Below, piece by piece: positions 34,874-43,350 of a DNA stretch of 64,000 bases. Under the pieces are notes generated by a model. The model made no database searches, was not told where the DNA came from, and saw only the letters and a list, made by a program, of their open reading frames with translations. Each line of letters starts with the position of its first letter. Position 1 is the stretch's first letter. A program made the position numbers and the translations under genes. Source of the DNA: Bin94 sp965215535. GTDB taxonomy: Bacteria > Gemmatimonadota > Gemmatimonadetes > Longimicrobiales > Gaopeijiaceae. The stretch spans positions 620,001-684,000 of the forward strand of contig OZ244063.1 of the NCBI GenBank assembly GCA_965215535.1, given 5' to 3'.

Positions 34874-35272
34874 CGTGCGTTGCGAGGGCGCTCCGGGAGG
34901 ACGGTTGGGGGCGAAGGAGGGGGCCGGGAAGTCCAAGGTAATCGCTGTTGCGAAGCACGGCCAGCGGCGGGATCGGAGGTGGGGCGTCGCCCGCCGGGAC
35001 GGATGCCTCGCCACTTCGTTCGGCGCACCCGGCCGGAGGGACCGCCGAGACCATGCAGAGGCCCGGCCTGGAAGCCCGGGTGGGAGGGAGGTGTACAGGC
35101 AAGGGTGCGCCGCAGAGCGCCCCGCGTCCGGATGGGGGAGAGCGGATCGGAGCCATTTGCCTTCGCCCCGCCTGATCGCGTATTCTGGGCGCAGCGCAGA
35201 GATTCAATTCCTTCGGTCAACGGCATCTCTGTCCCTGTCAGCAAAGCAAATTTCCTGCCCAAGGCAAACCCC
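34874..35272. other. Divergent region between pyrR and the antiporter gene
   Basis: 399 bases without a supported gene. The plus side holds the predicted promoter at 35157-35186. The minus side must hold the pyr leader, but no clear promoter or PyrR-binding hairpin was found by eye. Confidence 0.35.
35157..35186 (+). promoter_or_regulatory. Predicted promoter of the NhaC-type antiporter
   Basis: TTGCCT at 35157-35162, 18 bases, then TATTCT at 35181-35186. Transcription would begin near 35193, downstream of every earlier in-frame ATG. This supports a translation start near 35273 rather than the much longer open frame. Confidence 0.5.
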
Positions 35273-37345
35273 TTGCGATCCGACCACTGCCCCCATGGCC
35301 TTCCCCGTCGGCTGCCTCCCCACCCGGGACGCCCCCTCTGCGCTCTTCTCCGACTTTGGGCTCTGGTTGTCGTCGCGGTCCTGGCAGGACCGGGTGCGGC
35401 AGCGGCGCAGGAGCTTGTCGCCGACGGCCCCCGCGTCATTCTGTCGGATGTTCCCTTTCCGCTGACGATTCAGGGGGCGAGCGAATATTCCACCCTGGTC
35501 GAGATTCGCACCGCCGGGGGCGCGCTCCTGGCCTCGGGGGCGGTTGCGGCGGGCGAGAGCCGCGAATTCCGGGGGATCGCGCTGGCGGCGGGCGAGATGT
35601 TGCCGCTACAGGTGCGGGCGGGCGACCGGGTGGAGGAGTTTTCGCCTCCCTTTGCACCGGGATGGTTTTCGCTTCTGCCACCCCTGGTCGCCATTCTGCT
35701 GGCGCTGATCTTCAAGGAGGTCATCAGTGCGCTGCTGGCCGGAATCTGGCTCGGCGCCCTTGCCGTTGCGGGGTACAATCCCCTGCAGGCAAGCTGGCGA
35801 CTGATCGACGAGTATGTGGTGCCGGCTCTGGGCGACACCGACCGCGGACATACGCAGATCGTCGTCTTCAGTCTGTTGCTGGGAGGCATGGTGGGAATCA
35901 TCAGCCGCAATGGAGGAACGCGCGGCATTGTGGGGGCGGTCTCGCCGCTGGCGCGCACACCCCGGCGGGGCAAGGTGGCAACCGCGCTGGCCGGGCTGGC
36001 GATCTTCTTCGACGACTACGCCAATACCCTGGTGGTGGGCAACACGATGCGCCCCGTGACCGACCGTCTTCGCATTTCGCGCGAAAAGCTGGCCTACCTG
36101 GTGGATTCGACGGCGGCTCCGGTGGCGGCGCTAGTGCCGGTCTCCACCTGGGTGGGATACGAGGTTTCGCTGATCGGGGGCGGACTCGCGGCGGCGGCCG
36201 AGAGCGCAACGGCGGCCGATGCGGCATTCCTGGAGGGACTGAGCCCCTACACGGTCTTTATCGAGACGATTCCCTTTCTCTTCTACCCGCTCCTGGCGCT
36301 GGCCTTCGTCTTTATGACATCGCTGATGAACCGGGATTTCGGGGCCATGGCGCGGGCCGAGGCGCGGGCGGCCGGAGGGGGCGGGTTGCTGCGGCCGGGG
36401 TCGAGTCCGGCAACCGAGATCTCGGAGAGCTTCGTGGAGCCGCGCGAGGGGGTGCCGGAGCGCTGGTGGAATGCGGCGCTGCCCGTTGCCGCAGTTGTGC
36501 TGGTGGTGCTGACGGGGCTCTATGCCACGGGGCGGGCCGAGGTCGGTGCCGGCGCTCCGCTGCGCGACATCTTTGGTGCGGCCGATCCCTTTGCCACGCT
36601 GCTCTGGGGGTCGCTGGCGGGGTGTGCGACGGCAGCGGCGCTGTCGCTTGTGCAGCGCCTGCTGACGATGCGCGAGTGCGTGGACGCCTGGATCGGCGGC
36701 GTGAAGGCCATGATGATCGCGATGGTGATCCTTACGCTGGCCTGGTCGCTGGGCGCGGTGACGCGCGATCTCGGCACCGCCTCGTATCTGGCGCAGCTTC
36801 TGAGCGGCAATCTTCCCCTCTTCCTGCTTCCCGCCCTGGTCTTCGTAACCTCGGGCGCCATGGCCTTCGCGACCGGCACATCATGGACGACGATGGCAAT
36901 CCTGATTCCCCTGGTGATTCCGCTGACGGTGTCGCTCGCCGGCGGAAGCGGCTTTGCCGACGGCTCGGCGTACGGGGTGCTCCTGGCCGCAACCAGCTCG
37001 GTGCTGGCCGGGGCGATCTGGGGCGATCACTGCTCGCCGATCTCCGATACGACGGTGCTCTCGTCCACGGCGGCCGCCTGCGATCACCTGGACCATGTGC
37101 GGACCCAGCTTCCCTATGCCCTGTTGGTGGGTGTGGTGGGCCTCGGGCTGGGCAGTGTGGGAACCGCGCTGGGACTTTCGCCCTGGATTGCGCTGGCGCT
37201 GGGGATTGCGCTGCTGGCGGCGGTGCTGCGACTGTGGGGATCGGAGACCCCTGTGGGGGATTCTGCCGCTACCGGTTCTGCCGGCGCGCGCGGAAAAAAT
37301 CGCGCAGCAGAGTCGCCGACGCATCCTCGAGAACGCCGCGGGTGA
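35273..37345 (+). CDS. NhaC-type Na+/H+ antiporter with exported N-terminal domain
   Basis: 690 residues from TTG 35273. Membrane exchanger of the NhaC family, probably Na+ out for protons in. A signal-like segment (RLWALVVVAVLAGPGAAAAQ) precedes a roughly 90-residue beta-rich domain (VILSDVPFPLTIQGASEY onwards) that would face the periplasm. About a dozen helices follow, with family segments FSLLLGGMVGIISRNGGTRG, FFDDYANTLVVGNTMRPVTD, TGTSWTTMAILIPL and GAIWGDHCSPISDTTVLSST, containing the conserved Asp/Asn/Ser/Thr. The open frame reaches 34715, but the promoter position, AAGG at 8 bases and the signal peptide favour 35273. Its 3' end overlaps tadA on the other strand. Confidence 0.86.
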   Translation: MRSDHCPHGLPRRLPPHPGRPLCALLRLWALVVVAVLAGPGAAAAQELVADGPRVILSDVPFPLTIQGASEYSTLVEIRTAGGALLASGAVAAGESREFRGIALAAGEMLPLQVRAGDRVEEFSPPFAPGWFSLLPPLVAILLALIFKEVISALLAGIWLGALAVAGYNPLQASWRLIDEYVVPALGDTDRGHTQIVVFSLLLGGMVGIISRNGGTRGIVGAVSPLARTPRRGKVATALAGLAIFFDDYANTLVVGNTMRPVTDRLRISREKLAYLVDSTAAPVAALVPVSTWVGYEVSLIGGGLAAAAESATAADAAFLEGLSPYTVFIETIPFLFYPLLALAFVFMTSLMNRDFGAMARAEARAAGGGGLLRPGSSPATEISESFVEPREGVPERWWNAALPVAAVVLVVLTGLYATGRAEVGAGAPLRDIFGAADPFATLLWGSLAGCATAAALSLVQRLLTMRECVDAWIGGVKAMMIAMVILTLAWSLGAVTRDLGTASYLAQLLSGNLPLFLLPALVFVTSGAMAFATGTSWTTMAILIPLVIPLTVSLAGGSGFADGSAYGVLLAATSSVLAGAIWGDHCSPISDTTVLSSTAAACDHLDHVRTQLPYALLVGVVGLGLGSVGTALGLSPWIALALGIALLAAVLRLWGSETPVGDSAATGSAGARGKNRAAESPTHPRERRG

Positions 37346-37724
37346 TGCGGGCGCGGTGATTCAGTCGCGAATCCTGCACAAGGTTGTGCAAACTGCCCGC
37401 CATGCCGGCCCTGGGGTCGCGCGCGGCAAAGACCAGGCGCTCAATGCGGGCCAGGACGATGGCGCCGGCGCAGTGGGCGCAGGGCTCCAAGGTGCTGTAG
37501 AGGGTGCAGCCGGTGAGGCGCCAGTCGCCGATGGCGCGCGCGGCGGCGCGAATGGCCACCACCTCGGCGTGGGCGGTCGGATCGGTCCAGGCCGCTGTCC
37601 GGTTGTGGGCTTCGGCAAGGAGCGCCCCCCTGCGCACGATCACCACCCCGACCGGCACCTCGCTCTGCAGCGCTCCCAGCCGGGCCATCTCCAGGGCGCG
37701 CGCCATCCACGCGGTATCGTGCAA
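37269..37724 (-). CDS. tadA: tRNA-specific adenosine deaminase
   Basis: 151 residues from TTG 37724. Converts A34 to inosine in tRNA-Arg(ACG); zinc-dependent. Motifs: WMARALEMARLGALQSEVPVG, AHAEVVAIRAAARAIGDWRL with HAE, STLEPCAHCAGAIVLARIER with PCxxC, and VFAARDPRAGMAGS. The first ATG (37706) would cut into the first helix, so the TTG is preferred, although no ribosome site is clear for either. 17 bases after the LexA-like gene. Its last 77 bases overlap, antisense, the end of the antiporter gene. Confidence 0.93.
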   Translation of the reverse strand: MHDTAWMARALEMARLGALQSEVPVGVVIVRRGALLAEAHNRTAAWTDPTAHAEVVAIRAAARAIGDWRLTGCTLYSTLEPCAHCAGAIVLARIERLVFAARDPRAGMAGSLHNLVQDSRLNHRARITRGVLEDASATLLRDFFRARRQNR

Positions 37725-37741
37725 CGGAGCGGCGCCGGAAT

Positions 37742-38458
37742 CTAGTGCGGCGTGAGAGGCATCCTGACGGGCTGGGCACCCATCGTGCGGAAGAGCCCCG
37801 TCACTCTGCCGACAATGACCGGCTGGCGGGCCGCGGCGCCGCGGGGAAGACCGGGACCGCCCCCGATCGGATAGACCTGCAGGCGCGGGCCGACTTTGCG
37901 AAGCTGACAGTAGTCGGTGATTCTGCCGATCTGCGCCACGACGATTTCGCCTGCTGTCAGGTCGTCGCTCCGGGCCGGTTGCACGATCAGGGTGTCGCCG
38001 GCACGGATTCCCGCCATCTCGAGGCGCTTGCCGGGGGCGCCGACCAGGAAGCCGCTGCGGCGATCGACCAGGCGCGCATCGAGAGAGAGGTGCGTTTCGG
38101 GATGGGCCTCCTGCACGGTGGCGGCCACAGCCTCGGCCAGGGTGGCGAAGTGGGGCAGCGCGACGGTGCGTGCATTCAGATCCAGCCCCAGGATCCGGAT
38201 TCCCCGCGAGCGGGACGGGTCGCGTTCGATATACCCCTTCCCGGCCAGCGCCTTGAGATGCTCGGTGACGGTGCGGGTGCTGCGGAGTCCGAAGCGCTCT
38301 CCGATCTCGCGGATCGAGGGCTGGAAGGTATTGCGCTGCAGATAGAGAACCATGAACTCGAGGATCTGCGCCTCGATCTCGCTCAGACCCGGGAGGGTGC
38401 GCGCGGAGGGCGTGGCGGAAGGGGACGTCGCAGGTCGCAGATCGGTCGGCATTGACAT
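37742..38458 (-). CDS. LexA-like regulator lacking the Ser-Lys autocleavage dyad
   Basis: 238 residues. The N-terminal winged helix is a good LexA DNA-binding domain (FQPSIREIGERFGLRSTRTV, HLKALAGKGYIERD, RSRGIRIL). The C-terminal S24 fold is recognisable (AGIRAGDTLIV, GEIVVAQIG), but aligned without gaps to E. coli LexA the nucleophile Ser119 becomes Arg145 (GKRLEMAGI) and the base Lys156 becomes Cys184 (ITDYCQLRK), and no Ala-Gly cleavage site is found between residues 90 and 125. It therefore should not self-cleave. It may be a repressor released by another cue. It sits between gltX and tadA. Confidence 0.88.
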   Translation of the reverse strand: MSMPTDLRPATSPSATPSARTLPGLSEIEAQILEFMVLYLQRNTFQPSIREIGERFGLRSTRTVTEHLKALAGKGYIERDPSRSRGIRILGLDLNARTVALPHFATLAEAVAATVQEAHPETHLSLDARLVDRRSGFLVGAPGKRLEMAGIRAGDTLIVQPARSDDLTAGEIVVAQIGRITDYCQLRKVGPRLQVYPIGGGPGLPRGAAARQPVIVGRVTGLFRTMGAQPVRMPLTPH

Positions 38459-38518
38459 GGCGGGGGAATGCAGCGGGTTGGGCGGAACCGAAATGGGGCT
38501 GCAAAGAATAGGCGGCCT

Positions 38519-39979
38519 CTAGGCAGAAGGCAAATCGGTGGCCTCTGCGCGAATATGGGCGACCGCCCGGTGCACCCGGTCCAGAGAGCGCTTGCGCCCC
38601 AGAATCAGAAGCACATCGAAGATTCCGGGCGAGGCGGCGACCCCGGTGAGCGCCACCCGCAGCGGTTGAAAGAGTTTGCCGGCCCCGATTCCGCGCGCGG
38701 CGGCCAGCGCACGCAGCTCTTCCTCGAGCGCTTCGGCCTCCCACGCGGCGGTAGCCAGCGCTTCGGCCGCTGCCGTGAGCGTTGCGATCGCAACCTCGGG
38801 GTCGCGCATCCATGCCTTGCGCACCGCTTTGGCCTCGTATTGCTGCACGGGCCCGATATAGGGGCGCGCCTGCCGGGCCATCTCTCCCAGGGTGCGGCTC
38901 CGCGGCGCCAGCGCGATCGCCAGGTGGAGAAGAGCTTCGTCTGTGAGGGCGATCCCGTCGGCCCCGATTCCCTCTTCCGCCAGTCGCGTCCGCAGCGCCC
39001 GGGCCAGCTCGGCGCCTTCCATGCGGGCCATGTAGCGTCCATTCATCCACAGCAGCTTTTCGCGATCGAAGACCGCGCTCTTGCGCAAGACCCGGTCGAG
39101 CGAAAAGCGGTCGACCAGCTCGGCGCGGGTCAGGATCTCCTCGTCGTCGCCGGGCGACCACCCCAGGAGCGCCAGAAAGTTGGCCATCGCCGCAGGCAGA
39201 ATTCCCTGGGCGGCCCACGCCTCCACCGCCTGCGCCCCATGGCGCTTCGAGAGCCGCTTGCCGTCGGGGCCCAGAATCATGGGAAGGTGGCCGAAGGAGG
39301 GGAGGGCACCGCCCAGGGCGTGGTAGAGGAGAATCTGCTTGGGCGTGTTGGAGATGTGATCGTCGCCGCGCAGCACATGGGTGATCTCCATGGCGATGTC
39401 GTCGGAGACCACTGCAAGGTTGTAGGTGGGAGAGCCATCGCTGCGCAGAATGACGAAGTCGTCGATGCGGTCGTTCTCGAAGCGGATAGGTCCATGCACA
39501 AGATCGTCCCAGACCGTTTGGCCCTCGGGAACCCGGAAGCGGAGAGCAAAGGGATCGCCGGCCTCGATGCGGCGACGCTCCTCGGCGGGCGGCAGTTGGG
39601 CGGCAAGGTCGCGCGCAAGGCGGGCCACGCTCTCTCCTCCGCTGGCGATCGCTGCATCGCGGGCGCGCGCGAATTCGGCCTGGGTGGTGAAGTCGCGGTA
39701 GGCAAATCCCCGCTCCAGAAGCTGCAGCGCGCTCTGCCGATGACGTTCGGAGCCATGCGCCTGGAAGACCGGTTCCTCGTCCCAGTCCAGTCCCAGCCAG
39801 CGCAGTCCATTCAGGAGCTGGGCGACGTGCTCGGAGCGGCTGCGGCCCCGGTCGGTGTCCTCGATGCGCAGCAGAAAGGCCCCGCCCTGGCCACGCGCCA
39901 GAAGCCAGTTGAAGAGCGCGGTGCGGGCGCCACCGACATGCAGAGACCCGGTGGGCGAGGGAGCGAAGCGAAGTCGCAT
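38519..39979 (-). CDS. gltX: Glutamyl-tRNA synthetase
   Basis: 486 residues, class I synthetase charging tRNA-Glu. HIGH-type motif APSPTGSLHVGGARTA at residues 6-21, IEDTDRGRS, DDHISNTPKQILLYHALG, and the KMSKS-type loop GKRLSKRHGA. The C-terminal anticodon-binding helical domain is complete. Starts 5 bases after the stop of the second RND pump, so this essential gene appears to be transcribed with the efflux operon. The LexA-like gene follows 60 bases on. Confidence 0.96.
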   Translation of the reverse strand: MRLRFAPSPTGSLHVGGARTALFNWLLARGQGGAFLLRIEDTDRGRSRSEHVAQLLNGLRWLGLDWDEEPVFQAHGSERHRQSALQLLERGFAYRDFTTQAEFARARDAAIASGGESVARLARDLAAQLPPAEERRRIEAGDPFALRFRVPEGQTVWDDLVHGPIRFENDRIDDFVILRSDGSPTYNLAVVSDDIAMEITHVLRGDDHISNTPKQILLYHALGGALPSFGHLPMILGPDGKRLSKRHGAQAVEAWAAQGILPAAMANFLALLGWSPGDDEEILTRAELVDRFSLDRVLRKSAVFDREKLLWMNGRYMARMEGAELARALRTRLAEEGIGADGIALTDEALLHLAIALAPRSRTLGEMARQARPYIGPVQQYEAKAVRKAWMRDPEVAIATLTAAAEALATAAWEAEALEEELRALAAARGIGAGKLFQPLRVALTGVAASPGIFDVLLILGRKRSLDRVHRAVAHIRAEATDLPSA

Positions 39980-39984
39980 GCGAT

Positions 39985-42900
39985 TCAGGGCGCGCGTCGC
40001 CTTCGCATGCCCCGTATGCGGCGAATTGTGATCGCGACAAAGGGCCAGCTTGCCATCAATCCCACCCAGAGGACGCCCGCCACAATGAGAGGCTGGTGCA
40101 GCGCCCGGGGAATCTGGGCGGCAAGGCTGAACACGCTCTCCACCATCTCTACATCGCCGCGCAACCGTTCAATAAATTCCCAGAGCGCCAGGGCACCGAA
40201 GACGAAGCCAACGAGAACGGTAAGATAGAGCACGATCTGGATTCCCCAGTCGGCCCAACCCACTCGCCCCGAAGCGCCGAAGTGTTCGGAAATTGTGGCG
40301 CGGGCTGCCGGACTTTCGAAGAGAAAGTAGAGCGCGGGCGTTGCGGTCAGCACAAGGAAGGTCGAAGAGAGAAGCCCCCCGATCAGCGAATAGGCCAGGG
40401 CATTCCAGATATTGGAATCGGCAGTCTGGCTGAAGATGACCAGAGGAAGGAGTCCCAGCACCGTGGTTGTGGTGGTCATGAGGATGGGGCGAACCCGTTC
40501 GCGCGTTCCCCGCACAATCGCCGCCTCGAGATCCAGGCCCCGTTCGCGGCGCAGCCGATTGATGTGATCGACGAGCAGAATTGAATTGTTGACCACAATT
40601 CCGCACATCATGATGACTCCCATCCAGGCTTCGCGGGTGAACTGCGCATCGATGAAGAAGAAGAGCAGGAAGACGCCGATCAGCGCCATCGGCACCGTGA
40701 GAACCACGCAGAGAGGCTGCCTGACGGATTCGAAGAGCGCCGCCGTAACCATATAGACAAGAAGGAGCGCCACTCCCAGCACAAGGAGAAGCTGCGAGCG
40801 CTCCTCGCTGGACCAGCGCCAGCGGTCGGCCTTCTTGACGGTATAGCCGGGGGGAACTTCGGTTCCATTGACAATTGTGCTGTGGTAGAGGTCGCCTAGC
40901 TTGTAAGGCCCTCTGAACTCGTAGGCCACGGTGCGTTCGTACTGCTGATTCTCGCGCCGGATCTGAGCCAGCACCTCCTGCGATGTAATCTCGACAAGCT
41001 CGCCCAGGCGGACCGGGTCGCCGGCCGGGGTCAGGATCAGCGTCTGGCGCAGGCGGTGCAGATCGACCTCGCGGTTCCCCTCCAGCTTGACATCGTAGCG
41101 CACCTCGTCGCCCCCGATCTTGATCTCGGTGCTGCTGACCTGTCCCCGCACAGCCGCCGAAATCTGCTGCACAAGCGACGAAACCGGAAGATCGTGCTGC
41201 GCCACCACATCGCGCCGGATATCGACCACAAATTGCGCGGCGCGGTCGCGGCTCCAGTAGCTGTAGGATGCATTGGTGTTGACATCGCGGATGCGCGGAT
41301 AACGCTCCAGTCTGCGCCCCAGATCCTGGGCGATATCGCGTACCTTTTCGTAGTTGTAGCCCAGAACCTGTATGCTGTAGTTGGGTGGGCTGCTGCCGCC
41401 CCCATAGAAGGAGGGACCGAAGCCGTATACCCGCACATCGACCCCCGAAAATCCAAGGGAAAAGGCAAAGAGCTGATCCTTGATCGAGGGGGGAATGCTT
41501 GTGTGTTCAAGTTCGCGGGGGAAGGTGACGCGGATGTTGCTCGACGTTTCCCGGACCTGGGTGACGAACTCCTTCACCTCGGGCATCTGGCGCAGGCGCT
41601 CCTCGAAGAAGCGCGTAAGTTCGTCGGTGCGCTCGATTCCCGATCCGCTGCGAAAGCCGATCTGAATCATGATATAGGTGTCGCCGCCCCTGCCGCCGCC
41701 CCAGAGCACGCCGCTGCGCACATAGTTCTGGAAGAGCCAGGTCGAGCCTCCCAGCACCGAAATTCCGATCGCGATCACCAGCCAGGGACGCATAAGGGTC
41801 AGCCCGAGAAGGCGTTCGTAGAAGCGGATATAGAGCGGTTGGCGGCTATGGGCTCCGACATCTTCGCGTGCGGGCAGGATGCGCCCGACAAGGGCCGGAA
41901 TGAAGGAAAAGGCAACGAAGAGAGATGCGATCAGGGTGAGCACAACCACAATGGCAAGGGGCAGATAATAGACGCGCAACTCGCCCTGCAGATAGACGAA
42001 GGGCGCAAAGACGATCAGGGTGGTTGCGGTCGATGCAATGACAGGCAGCACAACATCGGATGCTCCCTTGCGCACGGCAGCGATGCGGGCGTCGCCCTCC
42101 TGCCAGCGGCGATAGACATTTTCAAGCACAACAATTGCATTATCGACAATCAGTCCGAATGCCAGCGCCAGCCCCATGAGGGTCAGCACATTCAGGGTGA
42201 GGCCCGAAAAGTGGATGACATTCAGGGTGATGAGGATCGAGAAGGCAATCGAGGCGAAGACCACAAAGGCGGTGCGCACCGACCCCAGGAAAACCAGCAG
42301 AACGCCCAGAATGACAAAGACCGAAATGATGGCGCGGCTGCTCAGATCGGAGAGCACGCGACGAATTTCGCGACTTTCGTCGTGGTTGAGAATAAAGCGG
42401 GTATTGGGCGGATTGCGGGGCTCGACCTCTGCCATGCGCTCCCTGACCCGGTCGGCCACGCGCACCGAATTGGCGCCGACCTCGCGGGTCACCACAAGCT
42501 GAACGGCATCGCGCGCATTGACGCGGTAGTAGCTGCGCGGATCTTCCCAGGTGTCGCGGACGGTGGCGACGTCGGAGACGCGCACAAGGCGGCCGCCATC
42601 GCTCTTGACAACGGTACTGGCGATGTCGGCGGCCGAGTTCGGGCGATTGCGGATGGTGAGCGTCCACTGGCGATCCTCGTCGCGCACCACGCCGGCCTCG
42701 CCCATCAGATCCAGATCGGCGATGCGCTGGCTGACCTCGGTTGCCGAGACCCCCATTGCGGCCATCAGTTCGCGGTCCAGCTCGATCTCGAGGAGACGCT
42801 CGCGGCCGCCATAGGCAGTGACCAGCGCCACCCCCTCGATCCGGGTCAACTCGGGAACCACAATATCGTTGAGGTGTTCGCGCAGCGCCTCGCGCGTACG

Positions 42901-43350
42901 GGCGCCGGTGAAGGTGTACTCCAGGAGGCCGCGACCCTGCCGCCGGAACTCCTCGGGCACATAGGGGCTCACCGCAACCGAGCGCACTCCGGGAGGCAGT
43001 CGGCTTTCTTCCACGGTGGCCAGGCGTTCGGAGAGATCCAGGCGCGCAAAGTCCATATCGACATTGCGTGCAAACTCGACCTCGATGCGGGTGCTCTCTT
43101 CGCGGGAGATCGACACGACCTTCTCGACCCCCTGCACAAGCTGGATGGTGGCCTCGAGGGGCGAGGTCAGGAAGGCTTCGACGGTCTCGGGCGAAGCTCC
43201 CGGCCAGATTCCGGTGACGGTCAGACGGGGCAGAGAGGCGTCGGGGTAGAGCGCAATGGGAATGTTGCGCCAGGCAAAGATCCCGAGCGAGGCGATCGCC
43301 AGATAGGCCATGGCAATCGCAACCGGTCGCTGCAACGCAAGACGAATCAT
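39985..43350 (-). CDS. RND efflux permease, second of a tandem pair (HAE1-like)
   Basis: 1121 residues. Proton-driven drug or solute efflux pump. Starts MIRLALQRPVAIAMAYLAI, the typical first helix; TM4 motif GLIVDNAIVVLENVYRRWQEG with Asp-Asn; the second half has MMCGIVVNNSILLVDHINRL. Two porter loops are present. The C-terminus adds an extra hydrophobic segment beyond the usual 12 helices (WGIQIVLYLTVLVGFVF and LIVAGVLWVGLMASWPFVA), ending RRIRGMRRRRAP, longer than AcrB by about 70 residues. ATG overlaps the stop of the first pump (ATGA), so both are made together, as with MdtB/MdtC, and a mixed trimer is plausible. Confidence 0.94.
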   Translation of the reverse strand: MIRLALQRPVAIAMAYLAIASLGIFAWRNIPIALYPDASLPRLTVTGIWPGASPETVEAFLTSPLEATIQLVQGVEKVVSISREESTRIEVEFARNVDMDFARLDLSERLATVEESRLPPGVRSVAVSPYVPEEFRRQGRGLLEYTFTGARTREALREHLNDIVVPELTRIEGVALVTAYGGRERLLEIELDRELMAAMGVSATEVSQRIADLDLMGEAGVVRDEDRQWTLTIRNRPNSAADIASTVVKSDGGRLVRVSDVATVRDTWEDPRSYYRVNARDAVQLVVTREVGANSVRVADRVRERMAEVEPRNPPNTRFILNHDESREIRRVLSDLSSRAIISVFVILGVLLVFLGSVRTAFVVFASIAFSILITLNVIHFSGLTLNVLTLMGLALAFGLIVDNAIVVLENVYRRWQEGDARIAAVRKGASDVVLPVIASTATTLIVFAPFVYLQGELRVYYLPLAIVVVLTLIASLFVAFSFIPALVGRILPAREDVGAHSRQPLYIRFYERLLGLTLMRPWLVIAIGISVLGGSTWLFQNYVRSGVLWGGGRGGDTYIMIQIGFRSGSGIERTDELTRFFEERLRQMPEVKEFVTQVRETSSNIRVTFPRELEHTSIPPSIKDQLFAFSLGFSGVDVRVYGFGPSFYGGGSSPPNYSIQVLGYNYEKVRDIAQDLGRRLERYPRIRDVNTNASYSYWSRDRAAQFVVDIRRDVVAQHDLPVSSLVQQISAAVRGQVSSTEIKIGGDEVRYDVKLEGNREVDLHRLRQTLILTPAGDPVRLGELVEITSQEVLAQIRRENQQYERTVAYEFRGPYKLGDLYHSTIVNGTEVPPGYTVKKADRWRWSSEERSQLLLVLGVALLLVYMVTAALFESVRQPLCVVLTVPMALIGVFLLFFFIDAQFTREAWMGVIMMCGIVVNNSILLVDHINRLRRERGLDLEAAIVRGTRERVRPILMTTTTTVLGLLPLVIFSQTADSNIWNALAYSLIGGLLSSTFLVLTATPALYFLFESPAARATISEHFGASGRVGWADWGIQIVLYLTVLVGFVFGALALWEFIERLRGDVEMVESVFSLAAQIPRALHQPLIVAGVLWVGLMASWPFVAITIRRIRGMRRRRAP

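Noticed and set aside
37777..40040. Upstream part of the long open frame that ends in tadA
   Set aside because: This part lies in another frame over gltX and lexA-like; only the last 151 codons look like a protein family.
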